DNA from: Lysinibacillus fusiformis
GTDB lineage: Bacteria > Bacillota > Bacilli > Bacillales_A > Planococcaceae
DNA length: 64,000 bases
Direction: 5' to 3'
Assembly: GCF_003049525.1 (NCBI RefSeq)
Contig: NZ_PYWL01000014.1
Location: forward strand, 1 to 64,000
How positions within the stretch are numbered: the stretch's first letter is position 1; every line of letters begins with the position of its first letter. This document shows positions 51,585-60,079 of this stretch, piece after piece. The translations under genes were made by a program, and so were the position numbers. The notes beneath the pieces were generated by a model. The model was not told the DNA's origin and made no database searches. It was given only the letters and a program-made list of their open reading frames with translations.

Positions 51585-52025
51585 ATGAAACTGCATGAGT
51601 TAAAACCAGCAGAAGGTTCTCGTAAGCAACGCAACCGCGTTGGTCGTGGTATCGGTTCTGGTAACGGTAAAACAGCAGGTAAAGGTCATAAAGGTCAAAA
51701 CGCTCGTTCTGGTGGCGGTGTACGCCCAGGCTTTGAAGGCGGTCAAAACCCATTATTCCGTCGTTTACCAAAACGTGGCTTTACGAACATTAACCGTAAA
51801 GAATACGCGATCGTTAACCTTGATGCTTTAAACCGTTTCGAAGACGGTGCAGAGGTAACAACTGCATTATTACTTGAAACTGGTCTTGTGAGTAATGAAA
51901 AAGCTGGAATTAAAGTTCTTGGCAACGGAACTCTTAACAAAAAGCTTACTGTAAAAGCTCATAAATTCTCAGCTTCAGCTAAAGAAGCAATCGAGAATGC
52001 CGGCGGAACTACTGAGGTGATTTAA
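51585..52025 (+). CDS. rplO: 50S ribosomal protein L15
   Basis: A 146-residue late-assembly protein: MKLHELKPAEGSRKQRNRVGRG, glycine-rich GSGNGKTAGKGHKGQNARSG and the globular C-terminal domain. ATG 51585 follows AAGGAGGTG. The stop overlaps the secY start by one base. Confidence 0.95.
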   Translation: MKLHELKPAEGSRKQRNRVGRGIGSGNGKTAGKGHKGQNARSGGGVRPGFEGGQNPLFRRLPKRGFTNINRKEYAIVNLDALNRFEDGAEVTTALLLETGLVSNEKAGIKVLGNGTLNKKLTVKAHKFSASAKEAIENAGGTTEVI

Positions 52026-53320
52026 TGTTTCAGACAATCTCTAACTTTATGCGTGTTCGAGATATAAGAAATAAAATCATTTTCACACTTTTAATGTTAA
52101 TCGTTTTCCGTATTGGAACATTCATTCCAGTGCCTAACGTTGACGCAAATGTATTAAAGGCAACTGATGAGTTTAACCTCGTTGGTTTCCTGAATACTTT
52201 TGGCGGTGGTGCTTTAAAGAACTTCTCTATCTTCGCGATGGGAATTATGCCTTACATCACAGCCTCAATTATTGTTCAGTTATTGCAAATGGACGTAGTA
52301 CCGAAGTTTGCTGAATGGGCAAAGCAAGGTGAAGTCGGAAGACGTAAACTTGCACAATTCACTCGCTACTTTACTATTATTCTTGCTTTCATCCAATCAT
52401 TCGCAATGTCATTCGGTTTTAATAGAATGTATGGCGGATCATTGATTAAAGAAGAAGGGATTCTAACATATGTTACAATCGCCATTGTATTGACAGCGGG
52501 GACAGCTTTCCTTGTATGGCTTGCAGAGCAAATTACTGCACATGGTGTTGGTAATGGTATATCTGTTGTAATCTTCGCAGGTATCGTCGCAGCATTGCCT
52601 ACAGGAATGAACCAAATCTTTGCACAGCAAATCGAGGGTGCTGGTGATAAATTATTTATCAATATTGTAGTCCTTGCATTGCTTGTATTGGTTTTACTCG
52701 CAGTTGTTGTTGGAGTTATATACGTGCAACAAGCACTTCGTAAAATTCCAATTCAATATGCAAAACGAGTTACTGGACGTAATCAACAAACTGGTGGTCA
52801 ACAAACACATTTACCTTTAAAAGTAAATGCTGCAGGGGTTATTCCGGTAATCTTTTCAGTAGCGTTTATTGTTACACCACGTACGTTAGCTACGTTCTTT
52901 GGTCAAAATGACGTAACAACTTTCATTGAAAACACGTTTGATTATACGAAACCTGTTGGAATGATTATTTACGTTGCATTGATCGTCGCGTTCACATATT
53001 TCTATGCATTCGTACAAGTGAATCCTGAAAATGTGGCAGACAACTTGAAAAAACAAGGTGCTTATATTCCGGGTATTCGTCCTGGTGAAAACACTCAAGC
53101 GTATTTAACAAGCGTGTTATATCGTCTAACATTTGTTGGTGCGATATTCTTAACTGTTATTGCTGTAATGCCGATTTTATTCATTAACTTTATGAATTTA
53201 CCTGCCTCAGTGCAAATCGGTGGTACTAGTATTATTATCGTAGTCGGTGTAGCGCTGGAAACGATGAAACAGCTAGAATCTCAACTTGTTAAACGTCACT
53301 ACAAAGGCTTTATGAAATAA
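52025..53320 (+). CDS. secY: Preprotein translocase subunit SecY
   Basis: A 431-residue channel protein with ten membrane helices. TM1 begins IIFTLLMLIVFRIGTFIPVP, the plug region NTFGGGALKNFSIFAMGIMPYITASI follows, and cytosolic loops with KQGEVGRRKLAQFTRY and the C-terminal VGVALETMKQLESQLVKRHYKGF bind the ribosome and SecA. It is coupled to rplO by a one-base overlap; its partner secE is at 19.2 kb. Confidence 0.96.
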   Translation: MFQTISNFMRVRDIRNKIIFTLLMLIVFRIGTFIPVPNVDANVLKATDEFNLVGFLNTFGGGALKNFSIFAMGIMPYITASIIVQLLQMDVVPKFAEWAKQGEVGRRKLAQFTRYFTIILAFIQSFAMSFGFNRMYGGSLIKEEGILTYVTIAIVLTAGTAFLVWLAEQITAHGVGNGISVVIFAGIVAALPTGMNQIFAQQIEGAGDKLFINIVVLALLVLVLLAVVVGVIYVQQALRKIPIQYAKRVTGRNQQTGGQQTHLPLKVNAAGVIPVIFSVAFIVTPRTLATFFGQNDVTTFIENTFDYTKPVGMIIYVALIVAFTYFYAFVQVNPENVADNLKKQGAYIPGIRPGENTQAYLTSVLYRLTFVGAIFLTVIAVMPILFINFMNLPASVQIGGTSIIIVVGVALETMKQLESQLVKRHYKGFMK

Positions 53321-53390
53321 TGTTGGTTTTTAGGGAACGTTCCATCGTTTCCTTAAATCAGCAAACCTTTGGTGGGAGGAATATTTCCTA

Positions 53391-54044
53391 ATGAATATCG
53401 TTTTAATGGGTCTGCCAGGTGCTGGTAAAGGTACTCAGGCAGATAAAATTGTTGAGAAGTACGCGATTCCTCATATTTCTACAGGCGATATGTTCCGTGC
53501 TGCTATTAAAGAAGGTACAGAACTTGGCTTACAAGCTAAGTCGTTTATGGATCAAGGTGCTCTAGTACCGGATGAAGTAACGATTGGTATTGTTCGTGAG
53601 CGACTTGCTAAACCTGATTGTGAAAAGGGCTTCCTATTAGATGGTTTCCCACGTACTGTTCCTCAAGCTGAAGCTTTAGATAGCATTCTTGCTGATCTTG
53701 GTAAGGCAATAGAACATACTTTAAACATTCAAGTTGAAAAGGATGAGTTAATTGCTCGTCTTTCAGGTCGACGCATTTGTAAAACTTGTGGCGCATCCTA
53801 TCATTTAGTTTTCAATCCTCCAGCTGAGGAAGGAAAATGTGATAAAGATGGTGGCGAGCTTTACACACGTGCCGATGATAATCCTGAAACGGTTGCGAAC
53901 CGTCTGGAAGTTAATATGAAACAAGCACAACCTTTACTTGATTTCTATCAATTAAAAGGTGTGTTAACTAATATAGATGGACAGCAAGATATAAACAAAG
54001 TGTTTGCTGATCTTGATGCTCTTTTACAGGGCAGCCGCAGCTGA
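53391..54044 (+). CDS. adk: Adenylate kinase
   Basis: A 217-residue long-form kinase that interconverts ATP+AMP and 2 ADP. The P-loop is GLPGAGKGT (residues 7-15), with the AMP-binding STGDMFRAAI and LLDGFPRTVPQAE. The LID carries a zinc site, CKTC and a later C-DKD, i.e. three Cys plus an Asp as in Bacillus. In Bacillales map follows directly; here only a map relic follows. Confidence 0.95.
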   Translation: MNIVLMGLPGAGKGTQADKIVEKYAIPHISTGDMFRAAIKEGTELGLQAKSFMDQGALVPDEVTIGIVRERLAKPDCEKGFLLDGFPRTVPQAEALDSILADLGKAIEHTLNIQVEKDELIARLSGRRICKTCGASYHLVFNPPAEEGKCDKDGGELYTRADDNPETVANRLEVNMKQAQPLLDFYQLKGVLTNIDGQQDINKVFADLDALLQGSRS

Positions 54045-54109
54045 TACCCGGCTCCGGGCGCAGAATACTGCTTCCGCGGGAGGCATGCGGGAGCAACAAC
54101 GAAACATAA
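54045..54109 (+). other. GC-rich block after adk
   Basis: This short stretch is far richer in G and C than its surroundings and contains GCTTCCGC / GCGGGAGC, able to form an 8-bp hairpin with one G-T pair but without a T-run. Origin unclear: repeat remnant or recombination scar. Confidence 0.4.
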
Positions 54110-54441
54110 TTTTTTTGAGAGTTGCAAAAGCATATTGTGCCCGGTATATATTTCTTCTAAAAAGTGCAACATATCTTTTGGAGGAGTATAATGGGTTTCG
54201 TGGAAGCATCTGTGTAACGGGTATGAATATCTCATCAAAGACATTCCGGTATTCGTGTAAACATGGGAGTTACAGTGCCCTTATAGGTTCTGGATATTCC
54301 GTGGATTGTGTGAAGCGAAACCAGACGAGCGTCTTTCAAACATCTCTCATACAATCCAAACATATGTTGAAACGAGGTTGCTTCTATAGTTGCAGCAGAT
54401 ATCCGTTTGATGTAACGATGAGAACTTTAATTTGCATATAG
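54110..54441 (+). pseudogene. map: Degenerate methionine aminopeptidase (map) relic
   Basis: Fragments of Map survive in order but in different frames. SATYLLEEYNGFRGSICV near 54170-54220 equals the family GYNGFRGSICVSVNE. A frame-broken segment recalls HGIPGSRV and HGDSAW. EAKPDERLSNISHTIQTYVE begins at 54312 and equals EAKPGERLSNISHAIQTYVE. A C-terminal ADxPFxxT-like piece precedes the TAG near 54441. Large internal parts, including the metal-binding Asp/His/Glu region, are gone. The slot (adk-map-infA) is where map lies in Bacillus. Because Map is essential, another copy must exist elsewhere. Confidence 0.78.
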
Positions 54442-54457
54442 AGAGGAGACAGAGTAG

Positions 54458-54676
54458 ATGGCGAAAGATGATGTAATTGAAGTCGAAGGGACAGTTGTTG
54501 AGACTTTGCCAAACGCGATGTTTAAGGTAGAATTAGAAAATGGACATGTGATTCTAGCACACGTATCTGGTAAGATTCGTATGCACTTTATCCGTATTCT
54601 ACCTGGAGATAAGGTTACTATCGAGTTATCTCCTTATGATTTAACTCGCGGTCGTATCACATACCGTTTTAAATAA
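54458..54676 (+). CDS. infA: Translation initiation factor IF-1
   Basis: A 72-residue OB-fold factor that occupies the 30S A site during initiation: DDVIEVEGTVVETLPNAMFKVELENGH and KIRMHFIRILPGDKVTIELSPYDLTRGRI. GAGAGGAGA precedes the ATG. Confidence 0.96.
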   Translation: MAKDDVIEVEGTVVETLPNAMFKVELENGHVILAHVSGKIRMHFIRILPGDKVTIELSPYDLTRGRITYRFK

Positions 54677-54713
54677 TCTTTTGCGCTCCGGACTACTAAG
54701 GAGGTTAGGTTAG

Positions 54714-54827
54714 ATGAAAGTGAGACCATCTGTGAAACCGATCTGCGAAAAATGTAAAGTAATTCGCCGACGCGGTAAAGTAATGGTAATCTGTGAAAAT
54801 CCTAAACATAAACAAAAACAAGGTTAA
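54714..54827 (+). CDS. rpmJ: 50S ribosomal protein L36
   Basis: A 37-residue zinc protein, [20 protein letters not shown], with ligands C11, C14, C27 and H32 (CENPKH). AAGGAGG lies upstream. Conserved position between infA and rpsM. Confidence 0.94.
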
Positions 54828-54851
54828 TTCTAAAGGAGGTGCACAACGTAC

Positions 54852-55217
54852 ATGGCACGTATTGCTGGTGTTGATATTCCTCGCGACAAACGCGTGGTAA
54901 TTTCATTAACGTACATTTTCGGTATTGGTAAAACTACAGCTCAGAAAGTACTAGCTGACGCAGGTATTTCAGAAGATACACGCGTACGCGACTTAACTGA
55001 AGATGAGTTAAACAAAATCCGTGAACAATTAGATTCTTACAAACTTGAAGGTGACTTACGTCGCGAAACTTCATTAAATATTAAACGTCTGATGGAAATC
55101 GGTTCATTCCGTGGTATCCGTCACCGTCGTGGCTTACCTGTTCGTGGCCAAAATACGAAGAACAATGCGCGTACGCGTAAAGGTCCTCGTAAAACTGTAG
55201 CGAACAAGAAAAAATAA
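54852..55217 (+). CDS. rpsM: 30S ribosomal protein S13
   Basis: A 121-residue head protein that contacts P-site tRNA: ARIAGVDIPRDKRVVISLTYIFGIG, GSFRGIRHRRGLPVRGQNTKNNARTRKGP. AAAGGAGGTG precedes it. Confidence 0.96.
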   Translation: MARIAGVDIPRDKRVVISLTYIFGIGKTTAQKVLADAGISEDTRVRDLTEDELNKIREQLDSYKLEGDLRRETSLNIKRLMEIGSFRGIRHRRGLPVRGQNTKNNARTRKGPRKTVANKKK

Positions 55218-55242
55218 TTGGTAAAGGAGGTTCCTTCTTAAC

Positions 55243-55632
55243 ATGGCTCGTAAACAACAAACTCGTAAACGTCGTGTGAAAAAGAATATCGAATCTGGTA
55301 TCGCACACATTCGTTCTACATTTAACAATACAATCGTAACGATTACAGATATGCAAGGTAACGCTGTATCTTGGTCAAGTGCTGGTGCTCTTGGTTTCCG
55401 TGGTTCACGTAAATCTACACCATTCGCTGCTCAAATGGCTGCAGAAACTGCTGCTAAAACATCCCTTGAACATGGTCTGAAAACGTTGGAAGTAACTGTT
55501 AAAGGTCCTGGTGCTGGTCGTGAAGCTGCAATCCGTGCACTTCAAGCTGCTGGTTTAGAAGTAACTGCTATTAAAGACGTTACTCCAGTTCCTCATAATG
55601 GTTGCCGTCCGCCAAAACGTCGTCGCGTGTAA
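55243..55632 (+). CDS. rpsK: 30S ribosomal protein S11
   Basis: A 129-residue platform protein: ESGIAHIRSTFNNTIVTITDMQGNAVSWSSAG, GPGAGREAAIRALQAAGLEVTAIKDVTPVPHNGCRPPKRRRV. Confidence 0.96.
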   Translation: MARKQQTRKRRVKKNIESGIAHIRSTFNNTIVTITDMQGNAVSWSSAGALGFRGSRKSTPFAAQMAAETAAKTSLEHGLKTLEVTVKGPGAGREAAIRALQAAGLEVTAIKDVTPVPHNGCRPPKRRRV

Positions 55633-55771
55633 TGGGTGCGTCTCATATTGTATGAGAACATCATTTTTTGTACAGACTGTCTTGTGCAGATAATAAACGA
55701 TACGTCATTGACGATCGAATCTATGATGGAAAGAACCTATACATTCGATGTTTTGAAGGAGGGTAAATAAA

Positions 55772-56716
55772 ATGATCGAAATTGAAAAACCAAAGATTGA
55801 AACGGTGGAGATCAGCGAAGATTCCAAGTATGGAAAGTTTGTTGTAGAACCGCTTGAACGCGGATATGGAAACACTTTGGGTAATTCTTTACGTCGTATC
55901 CTTCTGTCTTCATTACCAGGAGCTGCTGTCACGTCCATTCAAATTGATGGCGTTCTTCACGAATTCTCAACTGTAGAAGGCGTAGTAGAAGATGTAGCTT
56001 CAATCATTTTGAACGTGAAAAAACTAGCTCTTAAAATCTACTCTGACGAAGAAAAAGTTATTGAGATTGATGTAAAAGGCGATGGTACAGTTACGGCTGC
56101 TGACATTACACATGACAGTGATGTAGAAATTTTAAACCCTGATCTATATATTGCAACAATCGCTAAAAACGGTCATTTACGTATGCGTATGTACGCACAA
56201 CGCGGCCGTGGTTACACTCCTGCTGATCAAAACAAACGTGAGGATCTTCCTATCGGCGTGATCCCGATCGACTCTATTTACACTCCAGTATCACGCGTCA
56301 ATTTCCAAGTGGAAAATACTCGTGTAGGTCAGTCTTCTGACTACGATAAACTTTCTCTTGATGTGTGGACAGATGGCAGCATCGGTCCGAAAGAGGCGAT
56401 TTCGCTCGGAGCAAAAATTTTAACCGAGCATCTTAACATCTTCGTTGGCATGACAGATGAGGCACAAACTGCTGAAATCATGGTTGAAAAAGAAGAAGAT
56501 CAAAAAGAAAAAGTTTTAGAGATGACTATCGAAGAACTTGACCTTTCTGTTCGTTCTTATAACTGCTTAAAACGCGCTGGTATTAACACAGTACTAGAAC
56601 TTGCGAATAAGTCAGAAGATGACATGATGAAAGTTCGTAACCTTGGACGTAAGTCACTAGAAGAAGTAAAAGCGAAGTTAGAAGAGCTTGGTTTAGGATT
56701 ACGCAAAGAAGACTAA
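55772..56716 (+). CDS. rpoA: RNA polymerase subunit alpha
   Basis: A 314-residue subunit. N-terminal assembly domain with EPLERGYGNTLGNSLRRILLSSLPGAAV, a flexible linker (EKEEDQKEKV), and a C-terminal UP-element-binding domain with IEELDLSVRSYNCLKRAGINTV and NLGRKSLEEVKAKL. GAAGGAGGG precedes it. Confidence 0.97.
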   Translation: MIEIEKPKIETVEISEDSKYGKFVVEPLERGYGNTLGNSLRRILLSSLPGAAVTSIQIDGVLHEFSTVEGVVEDVASIILNVKKLALKIYSDEEKVIEIDVKGDGTVTAADITHDSDVEILNPDLYIATIAKNGHLRMRMYAQRGRGYTPADQNKREDLPIGVIPIDSIYTPVSRVNFQVENTRVGQSSDYDKLSLDVWTDGSIGPKEAISLGAKILTEHLNIFVGMTDEAQTAEIMVEKEEDQKEKVLEMTIEELDLSVRSYNCLKRAGINTVLELANKSEDDMMKVRNLGRKSLEEVKAKLEELGLGLRKED

Positions 56717-56773
56717 GCGATTTAAACAAAACTAACAAGGTCAGATTTTTTTCTATAAAGGAGGGAAACATCC

Positions 56774-57154
56774 ATGGGTTACAGAAAACTTGGTCGTACA
56801 AGTTCTCAACGTAAAGCGATGTTACGTGACTTAGCTACTGATTTAATCATCAACGAGCGTATCGAAACTACTGAGGCTCGCGCTAAAGAAGTACGTAAAG
56901 CTGTTGAAAAAATGATTACTTTAGGTAAGCGCGGAGATTTACATGCACGCCGTCAAGCTGCTGCATTCATCCGTCGTGAACTAGTAACAACGACTGATGC
57001 AGAAGGTAACGAATCAACATCATTTGCACTTCAAAAGTTATTTGATGATGTTGCACCACGTTATGCGGAGCGTCAAGGTGGTTACACTCGTATTCTTAAA
57101 GTAGGTCCTCGTCGTGGTGACGGTGCACCTGTAGTTGTGATTGAACTAGTTTAA
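56774..57154 (+). CDS. rplQ: 50S ribosomal protein L17
   Basis: A 126-residue tunnel-exit protein: GYRKLGRTSSQRKAMLRDLATDLIINERIETTEARAKEVRK and the C-terminal GGYTRILKVGPRRGDGAPVVVIEL. Last gene of the alpha operon; a terminator follows. Confidence 0.96.
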   Translation: MGYRKLGRTSSQRKAMLRDLATDLIINERIETTEARAKEVRKAVEKMITLGKRGDLHARRQAAAFIRRELVTTTDAEGNESTSFALQKLFDDVAPRYAERQGGYTRILKVGPRRGDGAPVVVIELV

Positions 57155-57176
57155 TCATAAGAGAAAACTTGTGGTG

Positions 57177-57207
57177 AAGAGGGTGGGAATCACCACCCTC
57201 TTTCTTT
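57177..57207 (+). terminator. Terminator of the S10-spc-alpha cluster
   Basis: GAGGGTGG (57179-57186) pairs with CCACCCTC (57193-57200), followed by TTTCTTT. Confidence 0.8.
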
Positions 57208-57250
57208 ATAAATGATTTATACGACAAATAATTAAGCTGAGCGTTATGAT

Positions 57251-57384
57251 GAGCGGACACTAAGGTGTGGCGTCTCGTTTAGCTCTCCGCACCTCATTCA
57301 GGAGAGATAAGGGCTTGAGCACCCTTATTTCTTGAAAATGTAACGACTAGCGCATTTCTATTGAATGAGGTGCGCGCTTTTTTA
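57251..57384 (+). ncRNA. Candidate structured RNA with alternative pairings downstream of rplQ
   Basis: CGCACCTCATTC (57288-57299) is perfectly complementary to GAATGAGGTGCG (57363-57374), which is followed by CGC and a T-run, a terminator-like end with a long interior. The same 5' arm takes part in two competing pairings: TCCGC (57286-57290) with GCGGA (57253-57257), and CTCTCC (57283-57288) with GGAGAG (57301-57306), which presents CACCTCATTC in its loop. Between lie hairpins ATAAGGG/CCCTTAT (57307-57328) and AAATG/CATTT (57336-57357). This is an attenuator or pseudoknot layout; no known riboswitch consensus was recognised. Confidence 0.55.
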
Positions 57385-57395
57385 TTACTAAGGAT

Positions 57396-57420
57396 AGCGC
57401 CAATTTGTGGTGCTTTTTTT
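57396..57420 (+). terminator. Second intrinsic terminator before ecfA1
   Basis: AGCGCC (57396-57401) pairs with GGTGCT (57409-57414) across a 7-base loop, then a T-run. It follows the structured RNA closely. Confidence 0.7.
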
Positions 57421-57578
57421 AATATATGGGTTTCGTGTTTTCCCCAATCACAGCATGACGAGATCGTTTCATTATTTTAGTATTTTACTTTTATCGACAT
57501 AAGGATTGTAGTAGAATTCATACATAAAAAAGTGTAAGTTAGTTAGTAGAGCTGAGCATGTAGAGAGGAGTTCTAGAA

Positions 57579-58424
57579 ATGCCTGAAATTTTATCTTTAA
57601 ATAATGTGACTTTTTCATATACACCAGAAGAACCAACTAGTCGTAATGCTGTCGAAAATGTTAGCTTCGCCGTTGAAGAGGGAGAATGGATTGCTATAGT
57701 AGGACATAATGGTTCTGGAAAATCGACCATAGCAAAGTTGATGAATGGTTTGCTATTTCCTCAAAAAGGAGATGTCCGCATTTTACGAGAACCATTAAGT
57801 GAAGAAAACCTTTGGGAGTCCCGTTCTCTCATGGGTATGGTTTTTCAAAACCCAGACAATCAATTCGTCGGTGCAACCGTACAGGATGATGTTGCGTTTG
57901 CATTGGAAAACAACGGCGTGCCTTTTGAAGAAATGGTACAGCGTGTTCATGCGGCACTGGAACAAGTAAAAATGAGCCACTTTTTAGATCATGAGCCACA
58001 CCATTTATCGGGAGGGCAAAAGCAACGTGTCGCGATTGCAGGAGCACTTGCGTTAAAGCCGAAGCTTCTTATATTAGATGAAGCTACTTCTATGCTAGAT
58101 CCGCAGGGACGTGGAGAGGTATTACAAACTGTTCAAACTTTACGTGCTGAAACAGGACTTACTGTCCTATCCATCACCCATGATTTAGAAGAGGCGATGC
58201 TAGCAGATCGTGTACTCTTTATGAATGATGGGAAGAAGTTTGCAGAAGGTATCCCTGCTGAAATATTTGCTCTTGGGGACAAGCTAGTGGAATTTGGACT
58301 AGACTTGCCATTTGCACTAAAGTTATCAAAGCTATTGCAAAAGGAAGGTGTTCCATTAATGGGACAACATATGACAGAAGAAGAGTTGGTGAATGATTTA
58401 TGGACATCAAACTTCAACAAGTAA
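57579..58424 (+). CDS. ecfA1: Energy-coupling factor transporter ATPase EcfA1
   Basis: A 281-residue ATPase of group II ECF vitamin and metal transporters. Walker A is GHNGSGKST (residues 42-50), Q-loop VFQNPDNQFVGATV, signature LSGGQKQRVAIAGAL, Walker B LLILDEATSMLDPQG and switch His SITHD. It pairs with EcfA2 and EcfT to drive interchangeable S-components encoded elsewhere. Its 3' end overlaps ecfA2 by 25 bases. Confidence 0.94.
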   Translation: MPEILSLNNVTFSYTPEEPTSRNAVENVSFAVEEGEWIAIVGHNGSGKSTIAKLMNGLLFPQKGDVRILREPLSEENLWESRSLMGMVFQNPDNQFVGATVQDDVAFALENNGVPFEEMVQRVHAALEQVKMSHFLDHEPHHLSGGQKQRVAIAGALALKPKLLILDEATSMLDPQGRGEVLQTVQTLRAETGLTVLSITHDLEEAMLADRVLFMNDGKKFAEGIPAEIFALGDKLVEFGLDLPFALKLSKLLQKEGVPLMGQHMTEEELVNDLWTSNFNK

Positions 58425-59272
58425 GCTATGCTTATGCACAAGGGACGCCTTTTGAAAAACGGGCACTATTCGATGTAAAATTCGATATCCCATCACACAC
58501 CTATCAAGCAATTATTGGTCATACGGGTTCCGGTAAATCAACTATTCTCCAGCATTTTAATGCGCTTCTAAAACCTACTTCAGGAGAAGTACATATCGGG
58601 GATCGTGTAGTTGTAGCCGGAAAAAAAGCAAAGGATTTAAAAGCTGTACGACAAAAGGTCGGCATCGTCTTTCAATTCCCTGAGCATCAATTATTCGAAG
58701 AAACGGTGTTAAAGGATATTATGTTTGGTCCCATGAACTTTGGCGTACCAGAAAAGGAAGCCGAAGATCGGGCACGAGAACTTGTCAGCTTAGTGGGGTT
58801 ACCAGAAGACGTTCTAGATAAATCTCCGTTTGATTTATCGGGAGGTCAAATGCGTCGAGTAGCGATAGCAGGTGTTTTAGCGATGGAGCCTGAAGTAATT
58901 GTGTTGGATGAACCTACCGCAGGCTTAGATCCACGTGGTCAGAAAGAAATTATGGATATGTTTTATCAGCTTCATCAGGAACGTCACCTGACAACAATTC
59001 TAGTGACGCATAGCATGGAAGATGCTGCTCGATATGCTGATAATATTGTGATTATGCATGAAGGTAAAAATGTTTTAAGTGGAACACCGCGAGATATATT
59101 TAAGGATGTTGATACATTAAAGAGCTTCCGCTTAGAGCCACCACGCATTGTACGCTTTCAACAAAAGATAGAGCAAATGATGGGGAAACCCTTATCAAAA
59201 GTTTGCTTAACCGAAGAAGAACTTGCAGCTGAAATTGCTCAAGTGCTAGGAGAGGAGCGTGCGGAATCATGA
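58400..59272 (+). CDS. ecfA2: Energy-coupling factor transporter ATPase EcfA2
   Basis: A 290-residue ATPase. Walker A GHTGSGKST (residues 40-48), Q-loop VFQFPEHQLFEETV, signature LSGGQMRRVAIAGVL, Walker B VIVLDEPTAGLDPRGQ and switch His LVTHS. The coding regions of ecfA1, ecfA2 and ecfT overlap, so the three are translated as a coupled unit. Confidence 0.94.
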   Translation: MDIKLQQVSYAYAQGTPFEKRALFDVKFDIPSHTYQAIIGHTGSGKSTILQHFNALLKPTSGEVHIGDRVVVAGKKAKDLKAVRQKVGIVFQFPEHQLFEETVLKDIMFGPMNFGVPEKEAEDRARELVSLVGLPEDVLDKSPFDLSGGQMRRVAIAGVLAMEPEVIVLDEPTAGLDPRGQKEIMDMFYQLHQERHLTTILVTHSMEDAARYADNIVIMHEGKNVLSGTPRDIFKDVDTLKSFRLEPPRIVRFQQKIEQMMGKPLSKVCLTEEELAAEIAQVLGEERAES

Positions 59273-60066
59273 TGGAAAAAATGATTTTTGGACGCTACTT
59301 ACCTGGAGATTCTCCCGTTCATAAACTGGATCCACGCTCTAAGCTAATCTTTGTTTTTGCTTTTATTATTATAGTATTTTTGGCCAATAATACAGTGACG
59401 TATGCTATGCTCTTGGCATTCACGCTTCTTGTTGTATTAATATCACGAATTCGCTTGTATTTTTTGATAAATGGTCTTAAACCGGTTCTCTTTTTAATGG
59501 CCTTTACCTTCTTGCTTCATATTTTTATGACGAAGGAAGGCGTTCCCGTTTTTGACTCGAAGTATATTACCATATACGATGAGGGGATTAGACGGGGGAT
59601 TTATATTTCAGTACGTTTTCTAGTATTAGTATTTATAACATCTATCTTAACTTTAACAACGTCACCGATTTCCATTACAGACGGTATTGAAGTCCTTTTA
59701 AATCCTCTGAAGGTATTGAAAGTACCTGTCCATGAATTAGCTTTAATGATGTCGATTTCTTTACGCTTCATTCCAACTTTAATGGATGAAACAGATAAGA
59801 TTATGAAAGCACAAATGGCACGAGGCTCTGATCTATCCTCAGGCCCAATAAAAGACCGTATTAAAGCTGTAGTGCCATTACTAGTACCTCTTTTTGTCAG
59901 TGCATTTAAACGGGCTGAAGATTTAGCCACAGCGATGGAAGTAAGAGGCTATCGCGGAGGGGAAGGGCGTACTAGATATCGTAGGCTAAAATGGGATATG
60001 GGTGATACATTTGCGCTTGTATTATTAGTAGCAATAGGTGTATTGCTATTCTTCTATAGAAGCTAA
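59269..60066 (+). CDS. ecfT: Energy-coupling factor transporter transmembrane protein EcfT
   Basis: A 265-residue membrane protein with about five or six helices and the coupling helices that contain the Ala-Arg-Gly motifs MARGSD and AMEVRGYRGGEG, which touch the ATPases. It begins FGRYLPGDSPVHKLDPRSKL, as in the family. It overlaps ecfA2 by 4 bases and lies 13 bases before truA. Confidence 0.94.
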   Translation: MMEKMIFGRYLPGDSPVHKLDPRSKLIFVFAFIIIVFLANNTVTYAMLLAFTLLVVLISRIRLYFLINGLKPVLFLMAFTFLLHIFMTKEGVPVFDSKYITIYDEGIRRGIYISVRFLVLVFITSILTLTTSPISITDGIEVLLNPLKVLKVPVHELALMMSISLRFIPTLMDETDKIMKAQMARGSDLSSGPIKDRIKAVVPLLVPLFVSAFKRAEDLATAMEVRGYRGGEGRTRYRRLKWDMGDTFALVLLVAIGVLLFFYRS

Positions 60067-60079
60067 AGGAGTATGCTTT

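Noticed and set aside
54004..54441. 145-codon open frame after adk as a real gene
   Set aside because: Only part of it matches Map and other Map parts lie in other frames; it starts inside adk with no ribosome-binding site. Better read as a relic.
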